NCBI GenBank assembly: GCA_902806095.1
Contig: CADCVF010000024.1
Span: 62,001-126,000 of the forward strand
Reading direction: 5' to 3'
DNA: 64,000 nt
Origin: an uncultured Rubrobacteraceae bacterium
GTDB taxonomy: Bacteria; Actinomycetota; Rubrobacteria; Rubrobacterales; Rubrobacteraceae
Shown: piece by piece, positions 53,339-60,783 of the stretch
Position numbering within the stretch: position 1 is the first letter of the stretch
How the letters are laid out: the number at the start of each line of letters is the position of its first letter
Made by a program: the position numbers and the translations under genes
Notes under the pieces: generated by a model
The model's input: the letters and a program-made list of their open reading frames with translations, nothing else
The model's database searches: none
What the model was told of the DNA's origin: nothing

Positions 53339-53946
53339 CTATCCCTCACCGCGAACCCCAGAAGCCCACCTTCAGAGAGGCTTCGAAGGAGGCGCTCCTT
53401 CTCGTACTGCGCCCGCTCGTCAGGTGGCTCTCCGTCATGCGGGTTCGGCCCGACACGCTCACGGTTATCGGCTGGAGCTTGGCGCTCTGCTCCGCCGTAC
53501 TGTTCGGCCTCGGATACGCCAGGATCGCCGGTGTCGTGATGCTTTTGGGGGGGCTCTTCGACGCGCTCGATGGCGCCGTCGCGCGCGAGTCGAACAGGAT
53601 GAGCTCCTTCGGCGCCTTCCTCGACTCGACCCTGGACCGGCTCTCGGAGTCGGCGGTCTTCGTCGGCCTGATCTTCTTCTACGCCACCATGGCCTACCCT
53701 TACGGGGCTCTGCTCGCCGGTGTCGCGATGACGTTCTCGCTCCTTACTTCTTACGCCCGCGCCCGCGCCGAAGGCCTCAACATAGACTGCGAGGTCGGAC
53801 TTCTGGAGCGCGCAGGGAGGATCGTGATCCTCTCGGTGTTCTCGATCTTCGGCCTGCTGACGGTAGGGCTCGGCCTGGTCGCGGCGGGCGCCCTCGTAAC
53901 CACGGCCCAGCGCATCCTCCACGTCCGCCGTGCGACCCGCGGGTAG
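53335..53946 (+). CDS. CDP-alcohol phosphatidyltransferase
   Basis: 203 residues, about six helices. The catalytic motif D-x2-D-G-x2-A-R-x8-G-x3-D-x3-D is complete in DALDGAVARESNRMSSFGAF and the following LDSTLDR. It moves a phosphatidyl group from CDP-diacylglycerol to an alcohol; in actinobacteria of this size the alcohol is often inositol phosphate or glycerol phosphate. ATG in an ATGA overlap with the AI-2E gene, so they are coupled. Confidence 0.93.
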   Translation: MTIPHREPQKPTFREASKEALLLVLRPLVRWLSVMRVRPDTLTVIGWSLALCSAVLFGLGYARIAGVVMLLGGLFDALDGAVARESNRMSSFGAFLDSTLDRLSESAVFVGLIFFYATMAYPYGALLAGVAMTFSLLTSYARARAEGLNIDCEVGLLERAGRIVILSVFSIFGLLTVGLGLVAAGALVTTAQRILHVRRATRG

Positions 53947-54448
53947 GGAGGCCAGCCAACCCCGCGACGCGGCCGGCGACTACAGGCAGAAGACGGCGTA
54001 CGAGGTCTCCCGTCTCTCCAGCCGCATGAAAGGCGAAGGTCATCCTGCTCCAATCGGAGATCCCACCTCAGGGGTCGTGCTCGTGCTCGAGCAGCCCTTC
54101 GGCCCTCGCACCCTGCAAGCCCTGAAGCTCAGCCTGCAGGCCGTCGGGCTGCACCAAGCCTACGTGACCTACGAGTCGACCGGGCTCCTCGCACATGAGA
54201 TTCAGGCCACCGAGCCATACGTCCTCGTGGCAATAGGTGCCGGCGCCGCCAACTATATCGACGGCATCGACTACCCGCTCGTCAGGCAACCCTTCTCCAC
54301 AACGGAACCCGGTGTGTGGTTCCACTGGACAAGGGGCACGAAAGGCCTCAGGATCCCCGCCCTCGCGCCGGCGCTGGACGACGACGCAGCCAAACGACGC
54401 TTCTGGCTGGCTTTCCTAACGCTGAGAGACCTCGGTCGCAACTCCTGA
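53930..54448 (+). CDS. Hypothetical protein with remote uracil-DNA-glycosylase-like pattern
   Basis: 172 residues from a GTG overlapping the previous gene by 17 bases; an ATG at 54026 removes a polar leader and may be the real start. The core VLVLEQPFGPRTLQALKLSL, then a Gly-Leu-...-Ala-Tyr-Val-Thr strand, then PYVLVAIGAGAANYI recalls the alpha/beta fold of uracil-DNA glycosylases, including the late G-x-G-A-A strand, but the catalytic motif residues are not evident. I would not assign activity. It probably belongs to the AI-2E / phosphatidyltransferase operon. Confidence 0.6.
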   Translation: MRPAGREASQPRDAAGDYRQKTAYEVSRLSSRMKGEGHPAPIGDPTSGVVLVLEQPFGPRTLQALKLSLQAVGLHQAYVTYESTGLLAHEIQATEPYVLVAIGAGAANYIDGIDYPLVRQPFSTTEPGVWFHWTRGTKGLRIPALAPALDDDAAKRRFWLAFLTLRDLGRNS

Positions 54449-54551
54449 ACCGAACTGTAAGCAACACGTCCTTCGGGAGGTATGATCACAACAAGTCCAT
54501 GCATAGGGCTCGAGAACCTTACGCACAACAGACCAGCAGCAACTCAGCAAG

Positions 54552-54583
54552 TACAAAAAGCTGAAGTGCTGACATGCTGACCA
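54552..54583. repeat. Dispersed repeat locus E (inverted copy only)
   Basis: AAAAAGCTGAAGTGCTGACA followed by TGCTGACCAGC matches the inverted copies of loci B and D. It leads through the same CTGACNAGCGCG joint as locus D into a hairpin, here the 36-bp palindrome at 54586. No forward partner with a clear match is present; CAGCAGCAACTCAGCAAG at 54531 may be a decayed one. Confidence 0.7.
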
Positions 54584-54585
54584 GC

Positions 54586-54621
54586 GCGGTATCAGGAAGG
54601 GTCGACCCTTCCTGATACCGC
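54586..54621. repeat. Perfect 36-bp palindrome
   Basis: GCGGTATCAGGAAGGGTC (54586-54603) is followed at once by its exact reverse complement (54604-54621), so 18 bp match without a spacer. No T run follows, so it is not a standard terminator. It could extrude as a cruciform or fold as an RNA hairpin between the 172-residue gene and the NlpC/P60 gene. Confidence 0.9.
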
Positions 54622-54891
54622 TGTATGTAGTGATCCAGATCGCGCCCTACACTCCATGATGCCTTTCAGTCACGTTACAAGTATTAAGTTTCGTTAATAA
54701 TTTATTTCGTGTAGGAAACACAGATCCCCCATACTTAAGCCACTTTCATAAACAGGGAGCAACGCTGGCAACAGCGGCGTGCATTGCACAACATATGGCC
54801 TTCTTCTAGAGTGCCCGCCCTAGGAGGGGGGATTCTCTCTAGCAGGTCCCCTTACAGTGTTTATATAACCTACTGGAAGGAGCCTGGGCGT
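54622..54891. other. Long leader region upstream of the NlpC/P60 gene
   Basis: About 270 bp. The part 54660-54760 is far more AT-rich than the rest of the window (TTAATAATTTATTTCG at 54696) and is a likely promoter zone. NlpC/P60 genes of actinobacteria are often under c-di-AMP (ydaO) riboswitches; I looked for that consensus here and could not find it. No gene is supported. Confidence 0.4.
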
Positions 54892-56778
54892 ATGCCTCGA
54901 AGGGCGAGTATGTTCGTGTTTCTCGGTCTTGCCATTGCGCTTGTGTTCGTAACGGGCATCTCCGCCGGAGCCGAGCCTGACGGCAGCATCAGGGCGAAAA
55001 AGGCTGATGTCGCCGCTGCCCAGGACCGTTTGATGGAGATTCGCATGGAGGCGAGCGCGGCCGAGGCAGCCTACAACAACGCACTCTACGAGATGAACCA
55101 GTTAAACGGGCAGATCATCAGGACGACGGACCATCTCAGGGTCGCCAAAGAGCGGCTCGCCGAGGCCAAAAAAACTCTGGAAGAGCGTGCTGCGCAGGTT
55201 TACAAGAGTGGGAACGTAGCCTTCATGGACGTTCTGGTCGGGGTGGACGACTTCTCCGAGTTCGCCTCGAGGCTGAACCTGTGGGTGAGGCTGCTCGACA
55301 GGGAGAGGGCCGAGTTCTTGGAGGTCCGCGAGGCCAGAAACGAGTTGGCGGCGCGCAGGGACAGGCTCGAGGCCCAGCGTGAACAGAGGGTCGCTGCGGT
55401 CGAGACGGCTATCGCCCAGAAAGAGCGCGCCAACGAGGCCGAAGCGCAGGCCGAGGCCTATCTGAACTCCCTCAACGCCGAGCTCAGGGGGGAGATCCAG
55501 GCTGCGCAGGATCGGCAGGCTGCGCGGGCTCGCGCTGCCGCCGCTGCGATAGTCGAGAGAGCACCGAAGCCCGCTCCGCAGGACGCAGAGCCCGTTCCTG
55601 TTGAGGAGCCCGAGCCGATACCGGAGGTACAGGCCTCCCAGGTCAAGCGGGCCCAGGTGCCGCGGGCCGATCTACAATCCGAACAGGCAGCCGCCGAGCG
55701 CGAGGCCGCCGCACAGGCGGCCGCCGAGAGGGCACAGCGGCTCGCAGAACAGCGCGCCGCCGAGCGACGGGCCGCCAGGAGAGCGGCGGAGCAGGCCGCA
55801 GAACAGGCCGCCGCCGAGAGGCAGGCCGCCAGGCTGGCCAGGCAGGAAGCAAGAGAGGAAGCCGAGAGGCAGGCCGAACTCGCAGAACAGCGTGCCGCCG
55901 AGCGACAGGCCGCGAGGGAGGAGGCAGAACGTGAGGCCGAGCGAGCCGCCCGGCGTGCCGCGATAGAGGAGGCCGCAGCAGAACAGGCCGCCGCCGAGAG
56001 GCAGGCCGCCAGGCTGGCAGCCGAGAGGCGTGCCGAACGGCGTGCCGAGGAGCGGGTGGCCGACAGGCGGGCCGAAGAACGCGCTGAGGCCAGCGCATCT
56101 GCCAGCGCCGCCGCGATAGAGGAGGCCGCAGCAGAACAGGCCGCCGAACGGCGTGTCGAGAAGCGTGCAGAAGCTAGGCAGGAGGCACGCGCCGCCGAGG
56201 CCGGCGCATCCGCGAGTGCTGCCGCCGGTGAGGAGGCCGCCGAACGTGCCGAGGCCAGCGCATCTGCCAGCGCATCTGCTCCCAGTGCGCAAGATTCCGG
56301 GCTAGGCGGCGGTGGTAGGAGCAGCGGCGCAAAAGCATCGTCCTCTGCCAGCGCGACAGCTAGCGCCTCGGCCCCCGCTTCCACATCGCAGCGCGGCGGT
56401 GGGGTGGGTGGTTATGGAGGCGACGTGCTCGCCGTGGCGCAGGAGCACCTGGGGACCCCCTACGAGTTCTCCCCTCCTGGGCCGTGCGTGGCTTTCGAGG
56501 CCGAGGATTGCTCCTGCTTCACGATGCTGGTCTTCCAGGAGTTCGGCATCGCCTTACCTGATTCTCCGGGTGGACAGATGGGCTACGGGATCCCGGTCCA
56601 CGGAGCTCCGCAGGCAGGAGACCTCCTCTTCTGGAGCGAGGACGGCAGCGGATACATCACCCACGTCGGCATAGCCATGGGCGACGGGACCACCATTCAC
56701 GCCCAGATCGGTAGCGAGGTGACCATTACCAGCATCAACTACATAAACGGTTACGTCGGAGCGAGGAGACTCCTCTAG
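54892..56778 (+). CDS. Secreted NlpC/P60 peptidoglycan endopeptidase with coiled coil and Ala/Arg/Glu-rich stalk
   Basis: 628 residues from the ATG at 54892 (AAGGAG upstream). A signal peptide (about 1-30, MPRRASMFVFLGLAIALVFV), a coiled coil (about 35-250), a stalk of about 240 residues of Ala-Glu-Arg-Gln repeats and Ser-Ala tracts, a Gly-rich linker, and a C-terminal NlpC/P60 domain: EDCSCFTMLVFQEFG with the catalytic Cys, THVGIAMGDG with the His, and IHAQIG. The layout matches RipA/PcsB-type hydrolases that cut cell-wall stem peptides. The motif is DCSC where DCSG is usual. Confidence 0.92.
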   Translation: MPRRASMFVFLGLAIALVFVTGISAGAEPDGSIRAKKADVAAAQDRLMEIRMEASAAEAAYNNALYEMNQLNGQIIRTTDHLRVAKERLAEAKKTLEERAAQVYKSGNVAFMDVLVGVDDFSEFASRLNLWVRLLDRERAEFLEVREARNELAARRDRLEAQREQRVAAVETAIAQKERANEAEAQAEAYLNSLNAELRGEIQAAQDRQAARARAAAAAIVERAPKPAPQDAEPVPVEEPEPIPEVQASQVKRAQVPRADLQSEQAAAEREAAAQAAAERAQRLAEQRAAERRAARRAAEQAAEQAAAERQAARLARQEAREEAERQAELAEQRAAERQAAREEAEREAERAARRAAIEEAAAEQAAAERQAARLAAERRAERRAEERVADRRAEERAEASASASAAAIEEAAAEQAAERRVEKRAEARQEARAAEAGASASAAAGEEAAERAEASASASASAPSAQDSGLGGGGRSSGAKASSSASATASASAPASTSQRGGGVGGYGGDVLAVAQEHLGTPYEFSPPGPCVAFEAEDCSCFTMLVFQEFGIALPDSPGGQMGYGIPVHGAPQAGDLLFWSEDGSGYITHVGIAMGDGTTIHAQIGSEVTITSINYINGYVGARRLL

Positions 56779-56797
56779 CAGGCACTTTTAGCGGGAA

Positions 56798-56844
56798 GCG
56801 AGAGGGAGGTCCGTTTTTGGACCTTCCTCTCTCGTGCTTTTTCT
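56798..56844 (+). terminator. Rho-independent terminator after the NlpC/P60 gene
   Basis: GCGAGAGGGAGGTCC (56798-56812) pairs with GGACCTTCCTCTCTCG from 56819, with one or two bulges, around a T-rich loop of six bases; TTTTTCTC follows at 56838. It begins 20 bp after the stop codon. This is the clearest terminator in the window. Confidence 0.85.
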
Positions 56845-56902
56845 CCCTATGGGGAGAGATAAAGGATCTCAAACACTCGCAGCCCGTTGGTCTATGCGGC
56901 GG

Positions 56903-56927
56903 GTTAGCACCGTATACATCTGGGTAA
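56903..56927 (+). promoter_or_regulatory. Candidate SigB-type promoter for the RsbW-like gene
   Basis: GTTAGC (56903-56908) and GGGTAA (56922-56927) are spaced by 13 bases, resembling the general-stress sigma pattern. Anti-sigma genes are often controlled by the sigma factor they bind, which would suit the gene at 57013. The -35 half is a weak match. Confidence 0.3.
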
Positions 56928-57012
56928 GAAGATTCGCGAAGTTGCAAAGTTACGCTTCCGGCAAGCCATCTCGTCAGTTTGCGTGAGGGGAGCCGGATGA
57001 CCGAGAGGTCCG

Positions 57013-57444
57013 ATGGAGCGTGAAACAGCCAGGATAACGGAAGAGGGGAGCGGGCTCTCGGACCCGATCTCACTGACCCTTCCGAGCAGCCCAGAGTACG
57101 TGCTGCTCGCGCGTTTGGTGATGGGCCAGGCCGGACGTCTGGCGGGGCTCGAACCCGAGGAGGTCTACGACCTCAAGCTTGCCGTTACCGAGGCGGTGAC
57201 CAACGTGATCCGCCACGCCTCCGTGGAGAGCTACGAGATCGAGTACAGAGTCTTGCCGTTGGGCGTCGAGGTAAGCGTGACAGACGCCGGCGGCGGTTTC
57301 AGGGTTACGGATCTCACGGGCGAGCCTGACGAGCACGGCGGATTCGGCCTTACCGTGATACGCAATCTAGTGGACGAGCTGGTGCTCGACTCTACGAAGG
57401 GCGGGGGGACACGACTGAAGATGATCCGGCGCGTCCGCAGATAG
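57013..57444 (+). CDS. RsbW-like anti-sigma factor kinase (HATPase_c)
   Basis: 143 residues. The GHKL ATPase motifs are present: N box LAVTEAVTNVIRHAS, G1 box VTDAGGGFRV and G2 box DEHGGFGLTVIRNLV. There is no HisKA or receiver domain; the size is that of RsbW/SpoIIAB Ser/Thr kinases, which bind a stress sigma factor and phosphorylate an antagonist. No sigma factor or STAS antagonist is adjacent. ATG start; upstream terminator isolates it from the NlpC/P60 gene. Confidence 0.9.
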   Translation: MERETARITEEGSGLSDPISLTLPSSPEYVLLARLVMGQAGRLAGLEPEEVYDLKLAVTEAVTNVIRHASVESYEIEYRVLPLGVEVSVTDAGGGFRVTDLTGEPDEHGGFGLTVIRNLVDELVLDSTKGGGTRLKMIRRVRR

Positions 57445-57494
57445 TTCACGAAATGCCAGAAAAAGGACTATCTTCCGACGTTTCGTGAACTATC
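57440..57494. repeat. Perfect 14-bp inverted repeat around the RsbW-like stop codon
   Basis: GATAGTTCACGAAA (57440-57453) and TTTCGTGAACTATC (57481-57494) are exact complements with 27 bases between. The left arm includes the stop codon of the gene ending at 57444. It may be a weak terminator or a binding site upstream of the treT promoter, which begins 4 bp later. Confidence 0.85.
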
Positions 57495-57497
57495 AGG

Positions 57498-57525
57498 TTG
57501 AATCTTCGGTGGACGTTAATATACA
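57498..57525 (+). promoter_or_regulatory. Sigma-70-type promoter of the trehalose operon
   Basis: TTGAAT (57498-57503) and TATACA (57520-57525) with 16 bases between them, about 60 bp upstream of the treT start. The inverted repeat at 57440-57494 ends directly upstream, so a regulator bound there could act on this promoter. Confidence 0.55.
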
Positions 57526-57584
57526 GTTAACCGTGTACGTAGCGGTGTCGTGTGCCAGAATGCTAAGAGACTAGAAGGTATATA

Positions 57585-58835
57585 GTGCAGCAGCGTGTAA
57601 ATCCCGGCAACAAATCGCTCGCCGATTACCGCAGCATAGTTCGTCGGGAGCTCTACGATGAGATAGTGACCCTCGGGGAGCGCCTGAGGGGTAAGCGGGT
57701 ACTGCACGTCAGTGCGACGAGCTTCGGTGGTGGGGTCGCGGAGATCTTGTACACGCTCGTGCCGCTGATGCGGGATGCCGGCCTCGAGACAGAGTGGGAC
57801 ATCATGTTCGGGTCGGAGCCTTTCTTCAACGTCACCAAGAGCTTCCACAACGCCCTGCAAGGCGCCGAGTACGAGCTCACCGTCGAGGACCGGGCGATCT
57901 ACGAAGAGTACAACCGCCTCTCTGCCGAAGCCCTCCAGAAGTCCGGCGAGGAGTGGGACATCATGTTCGTCCACGATCCGCAGCCGGCCCTGCTCAAGCA
58001 CTTCTCGGGCGGCCTTTCGCCGCAGACGAAGTGGATCTGGCGCTGCCACCCTGATCTCTCGACCCCGAACAGGCACGTGCTCGACTACCTCGTGCCACAC
58101 ATAGCGGACTACGACGCGCAGATTTACACCATGGAGGAGTACACCCCTCCCGACGTGCACCTGCCGGGGCTTACCCTCATCCCGCCGGCGATAGACCCCC
58201 TTTCGCCCAAAAACATGGCCCTGAGCGCTGACGACTCCCGCTACATCGTCAGCCAGTTCGGCGTAGACGCGGAGAAGCCTTTCATGGTGCAGGTCTCGCG
58301 CTTCGACCCCTGGAAGGACCCTCTTGGAGTCATAGACGCCTACAGGCTCGTGAAGGAAAAAGTCCCCGAGGTACAGCTCGTCCTGATCGGCTCGATGGCA
58401 CACGACGATCCCGAGGGTTGGGACTACTGGTACAAGACGGTCAACTACGCTGACGGAGACCGCGACATCTTCCTGTTCTCCAACCTCACGAACGTGGGAG
58501 CCATAGAGGTCAACGCCTTCCAGTCCATAGCAGACGTGGTAATCCAGAAGTCCATCCGCGAGGGCTTCGGGCTCGTCGTGACGGAGGCACTCTGGAAGGC
58601 GAGGCCGCTTGTAGCGAGCAGGGTAGGTGGTATCCCCATGCAGGTCGACGCAGGAGGCGGCATGCTGGTGGACACGATCCCCGAGGTGGCCTCCGCGTGC
58701 ACGAAGCTTCTCAAGGACCGCGACTTCGCCCGCGAGATGGGCCGTCTCGGCAAGGAACACGTCAGGACGCACTACCTCACGCCACGACTTCTCCGCGACG
58801 ATCTCCTCCTTTTCGCTAAACTGCTCGGTGTGTAG
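57585..58835 (+). CDS. treT: Trehalose synthase, GT4 family (TreT)
   Basis: 416 residues, GTG start behind GAAGG. A retaining GT-B glycosyltransferase: VLHVSATSFGGGVAEILYTL at the N terminus, QVSRFDPWKDPLGVIDAYRL and the nucleotide-sugar motif KSIREGFGLVVTEALWKARP at the C terminus. TreT links NDP-glucose and free glucose to trehalose in one reversible step, and Rubrobacter xylanophilus is known to have one. It is followed by otsA after 29 bp, so two trehalose routes are encoded side by side. Trehalose serves as compatible solute against heat, salt and drying. Confidence 0.93.
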   Translation: MQQRVNPGNKSLADYRSIVRRELYDEIVTLGERLRGKRVLHVSATSFGGGVAEILYTLVPLMRDAGLETEWDIMFGSEPFFNVTKSFHNALQGAEYELTVEDRAIYEEYNRLSAEALQKSGEEWDIMFVHDPQPALLKHFSGGLSPQTKWIWRCHPDLSTPNRHVLDYLVPHIADYDAQIYTMEEYTPPDVHLPGLTLIPPAIDPLSPKNMALSADDSRYIVSQFGVDAEKPFMVQVSRFDPWKDPLGVIDAYRLVKEKVPEVQLVLIGSMAHDDPEGWDYWYKTVNYADGDRDIFLFSNLTNVGAIEVNAFQSIADVVIQKSIREGFGLVVTEALWKARPLVASRVGGIPMQVDAGGGMLVDTIPEVASACTKLLKDRDFAREMGRLGKEHVRTHYLTPRLLRDDLLLFAKLLGV

Positions 58836-58864
58836 CTGAGCAGGCAGCGTACGAGAGGGGTGAC

Positions 58865-60319
58865 TTGGCGCACGGCGAGGGCAGAAGGACCATCGTGGTC
58901 TCGAACAGGGGGCCTGTAACGTTCACCCGCGGCGAGTCGTCGGGGGAGCGCGAGTACTCCAGGGGGGCAGGGGGTCTCGTCACAGCCCTGAACGCGGTCC
59001 TGAGGCGCGCCGAGAACGCGATCTGGATCGCCTCAGCCCAGAGCGAAGAGGACGTCGCTGTCTCGAAGGAGCCGGCACCCTACGAGGTCGAGGACCTGCG
59101 CATCAGGCTCGTCGAGCACGACCCTACCTCTTACGACCTGATGTACAACGAGCTCGCCAACCCGCTCCTGTGGTTCGTCCAGCACGGGCTCTACGACCTC
59201 CCTTACTCACCGACGCTCGGGGACGAAACGAGGCGGGCCTGGGAGGAGGGCTACGTCCCTGTCAACCGCAACTTCGCCGACGCCATAATCGAGACGGCGG
59301 CCGATGAAGAGTCGCCCACCATCCTCCTCCACGACTACCAGCTCTACATGACCCCGCTCTTCGTCCGCGAGCGTCTCGGGGCTGGCGCCTTTCTCTCCCT
59401 GTTCGTCCACATCCCCTGGCCCGAGCCGGACCTCTGGCGCGTGCTGCCGCACTACATAAGGGAGGGAGTGCTCGAGAGCCTCCTCTCGGCCGACGTCGTC
59501 GCCTTCCACACCCAGCGCTACGCCCGCGCATTCGCCGAGACCGCCTCCGACGTACTCGGAGCCGAGGCCGAGGGCGGTGTGATCCGGCACAGAGGACGCG
59601 ATGTGTGGGTACGGGCTTACCCTATCTCCATAGATCCTGGGGAGTTCGAGGACCTGGCACGCAGCGAGGCCGTGCTCGAAGAAGAGAGGTTCGTCAAGGG
59701 CCTTCCGGGAAAGCTCCTCTTGCGCGTCGACCGCACGGATCTCTCCAAGAACGTCGTCCGCGGCTTTCTGGCCTACGGCAGGATGCTGGAGCGTCACCCC
59801 GAGTTGAAAGGCGAGGTCACCTTCCTCGCCCAGCTCCAGCCCTCTCGTACCGACATTCGTGAGTACGCCGCCTACATGGAAGCCGTGGGAAGAACGGCGG
59901 AGGAGGTCAACGAGCACTGCGGCACGTCTACATGGAGACCCATCGAGCTCTTTATGGAGGACGACTTCCCCCGCTCCGTCGCCGCCTACAAGAACTTCGA
60001 CGTCCTGCTCGTCAACGCCGTCCGCGACGGCATGAATCTCGTCGCCAAGGAGGCTGCCGTAATCAACGAGAAGAACGGCGTCCTCGTCCTCTCCGAGAAC
60101 GCTGGCGCCCACGAGGAGCTGGGCGAGTACGCACTGACCGTCAACCCCTACGACATAGACGAGCAGGCCGAGGCCATTCACGCTGCGCTCTCCATGCCAG
60201 AAGCAGAACGTGAGAGCAGGGCGAAAGGGCTGCGCGAAACGGTCAGGTCCAACACAATAGAAGACTGGGTCGAGGCGCAGATAGAGGATATAGATGCGTA
60301 CCGGGAGCTGCAGGGATAG
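58865..60319 (+). CDS. otsA: Trehalose-6-phosphate synthase (GT20)
   Basis: 484 residues, TTG start behind GAGGGG. VVSNRGPVTF, a GGLVTALNAVLRRAENAIWI segment, HDYQLYMTPLFVRERLG, SLFVHIPWPEPDLWRVLP and the late VRDGMNLVAKEAAVINEKNG are classic GT20 motifs for binding UDP-glucose and glucose 6-phosphate. There is no phosphatase domain; that activity comes from the convergent gene at 60780. Slightly longer than most stand-alone OtsA. Confidence 0.94.
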   Translation: MAHGEGRRTIVVSNRGPVTFTRGESSGEREYSRGAGGLVTALNAVLRRAENAIWIASAQSEEDVAVSKEPAPYEVEDLRIRLVEHDPTSYDLMYNELANPLLWFVQHGLYDLPYSPTLGDETRRAWEEGYVPVNRNFADAIIETAADEESPTILLHDYQLYMTPLFVRERLGAGAFLSLFVHIPWPEPDLWRVLPHYIREGVLESLLSADVVAFHTQRYARAFAETASDVLGAEAEGGVIRHRGRDVWVRAYPISIDPGEFEDLARSEAVLEEERFVKGLPGKLLLRVDRTDLSKNVVRGFLAYGRMLERHPELKGEVTFLAQLQPSRTDIREYAAYMEAVGRTAEEVNEHCGTSTWRPIELFMEDDFPRSVAAYKNFDVLLVNAVRDGMNLVAKEAAVINEKNGVLVLSENAGAHEELGEYALTVNPYDIDEQAEAIHAALSMPEAERESRAKGLRETVRSNTIEDWVEAQIEDIDAYRELQG

Positions 60320-60327
60320 ACGCGGCT

Positions 60328-60783
60328 ATGCGCATCTTCTTGATGGCAGCGGCCGTGCTGATCGCGCTGTCCAACGCTATCCTTTACAGTTTGATCGGCA
60401 ACAACACATTTACCAACCTCTTCGATTTCCATCTCGACCCATGGTCACTGTGCGCGCTGTATGCGCTCTGTGCCATCTTCGCGGGGCTTATGGTCGCGGG
60501 CGTCCTTATAAGCCTTGCGGAGAAAATACTTCGGGAGAGCTTCTTCGCGCGTTACGGTGTGATGGTGCTTGCGATCTGCTTCGGGGGAGCGATACTGGCT
60601 ATCCTCCTGACCACCGTCACTTACCTCTTCGACGACGCGGCCTACGTTCCAAGAGCGACCTCCGAAACCATTTACACGCTCGTTCTGGTCACCATACCTG
60701 GGGCAACCTTGGGCGCGATAGAAGGCGTAATCCTCGCTTTCCCGCTGGCCTGGCTCCTCGGTCTGTTCAAGGAAAGGGACTAG
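60328..60783 (+). CDS. Hypothetical membrane protein, four helices
   Basis: 151 residues; ATG 8 bp after otsA. Helices at about 3-20, 38-60, 78-100 and 120-142, with a short loop DDAAYVPRATSETIY between the third and fourth. I do not recognise the family. Its position at the end of the treT-otsA transcript suggests a link to trehalose, but nothing in the sequence shows it. Its stop codon overlaps that of the convergent otsB gene (CTAG). Confidence 0.7.
   Translation: MRIFLMAAAVLIALSNAILYSLIGNNTFTNLFDFHLDPWSLCALYALCAIFAGLMVAGVLISLAEKILRESFFARYGVMVLAICFGGAILAILLTTVTYLFDDAAYVPRATSETIYTLVLVTIPGATLGAIEGVILAFPLAWLLGLFKERD

Noticed and set aside
38443-54621. Repeats as a CRISPR array or integron attC sites
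   Set aside because: Copies are scattered over 16 kb in separate gaps, of varied length and both orientations, without regular spacers, Cas genes, integrase or attC core boxes.
54622-54891. c-di-AMP (ydaO) riboswitch in the NlpC/P60 leader
   Set aside because: The conserved sequence blocks of the riboswitch could not be found; only an AT-rich stretch is visible.
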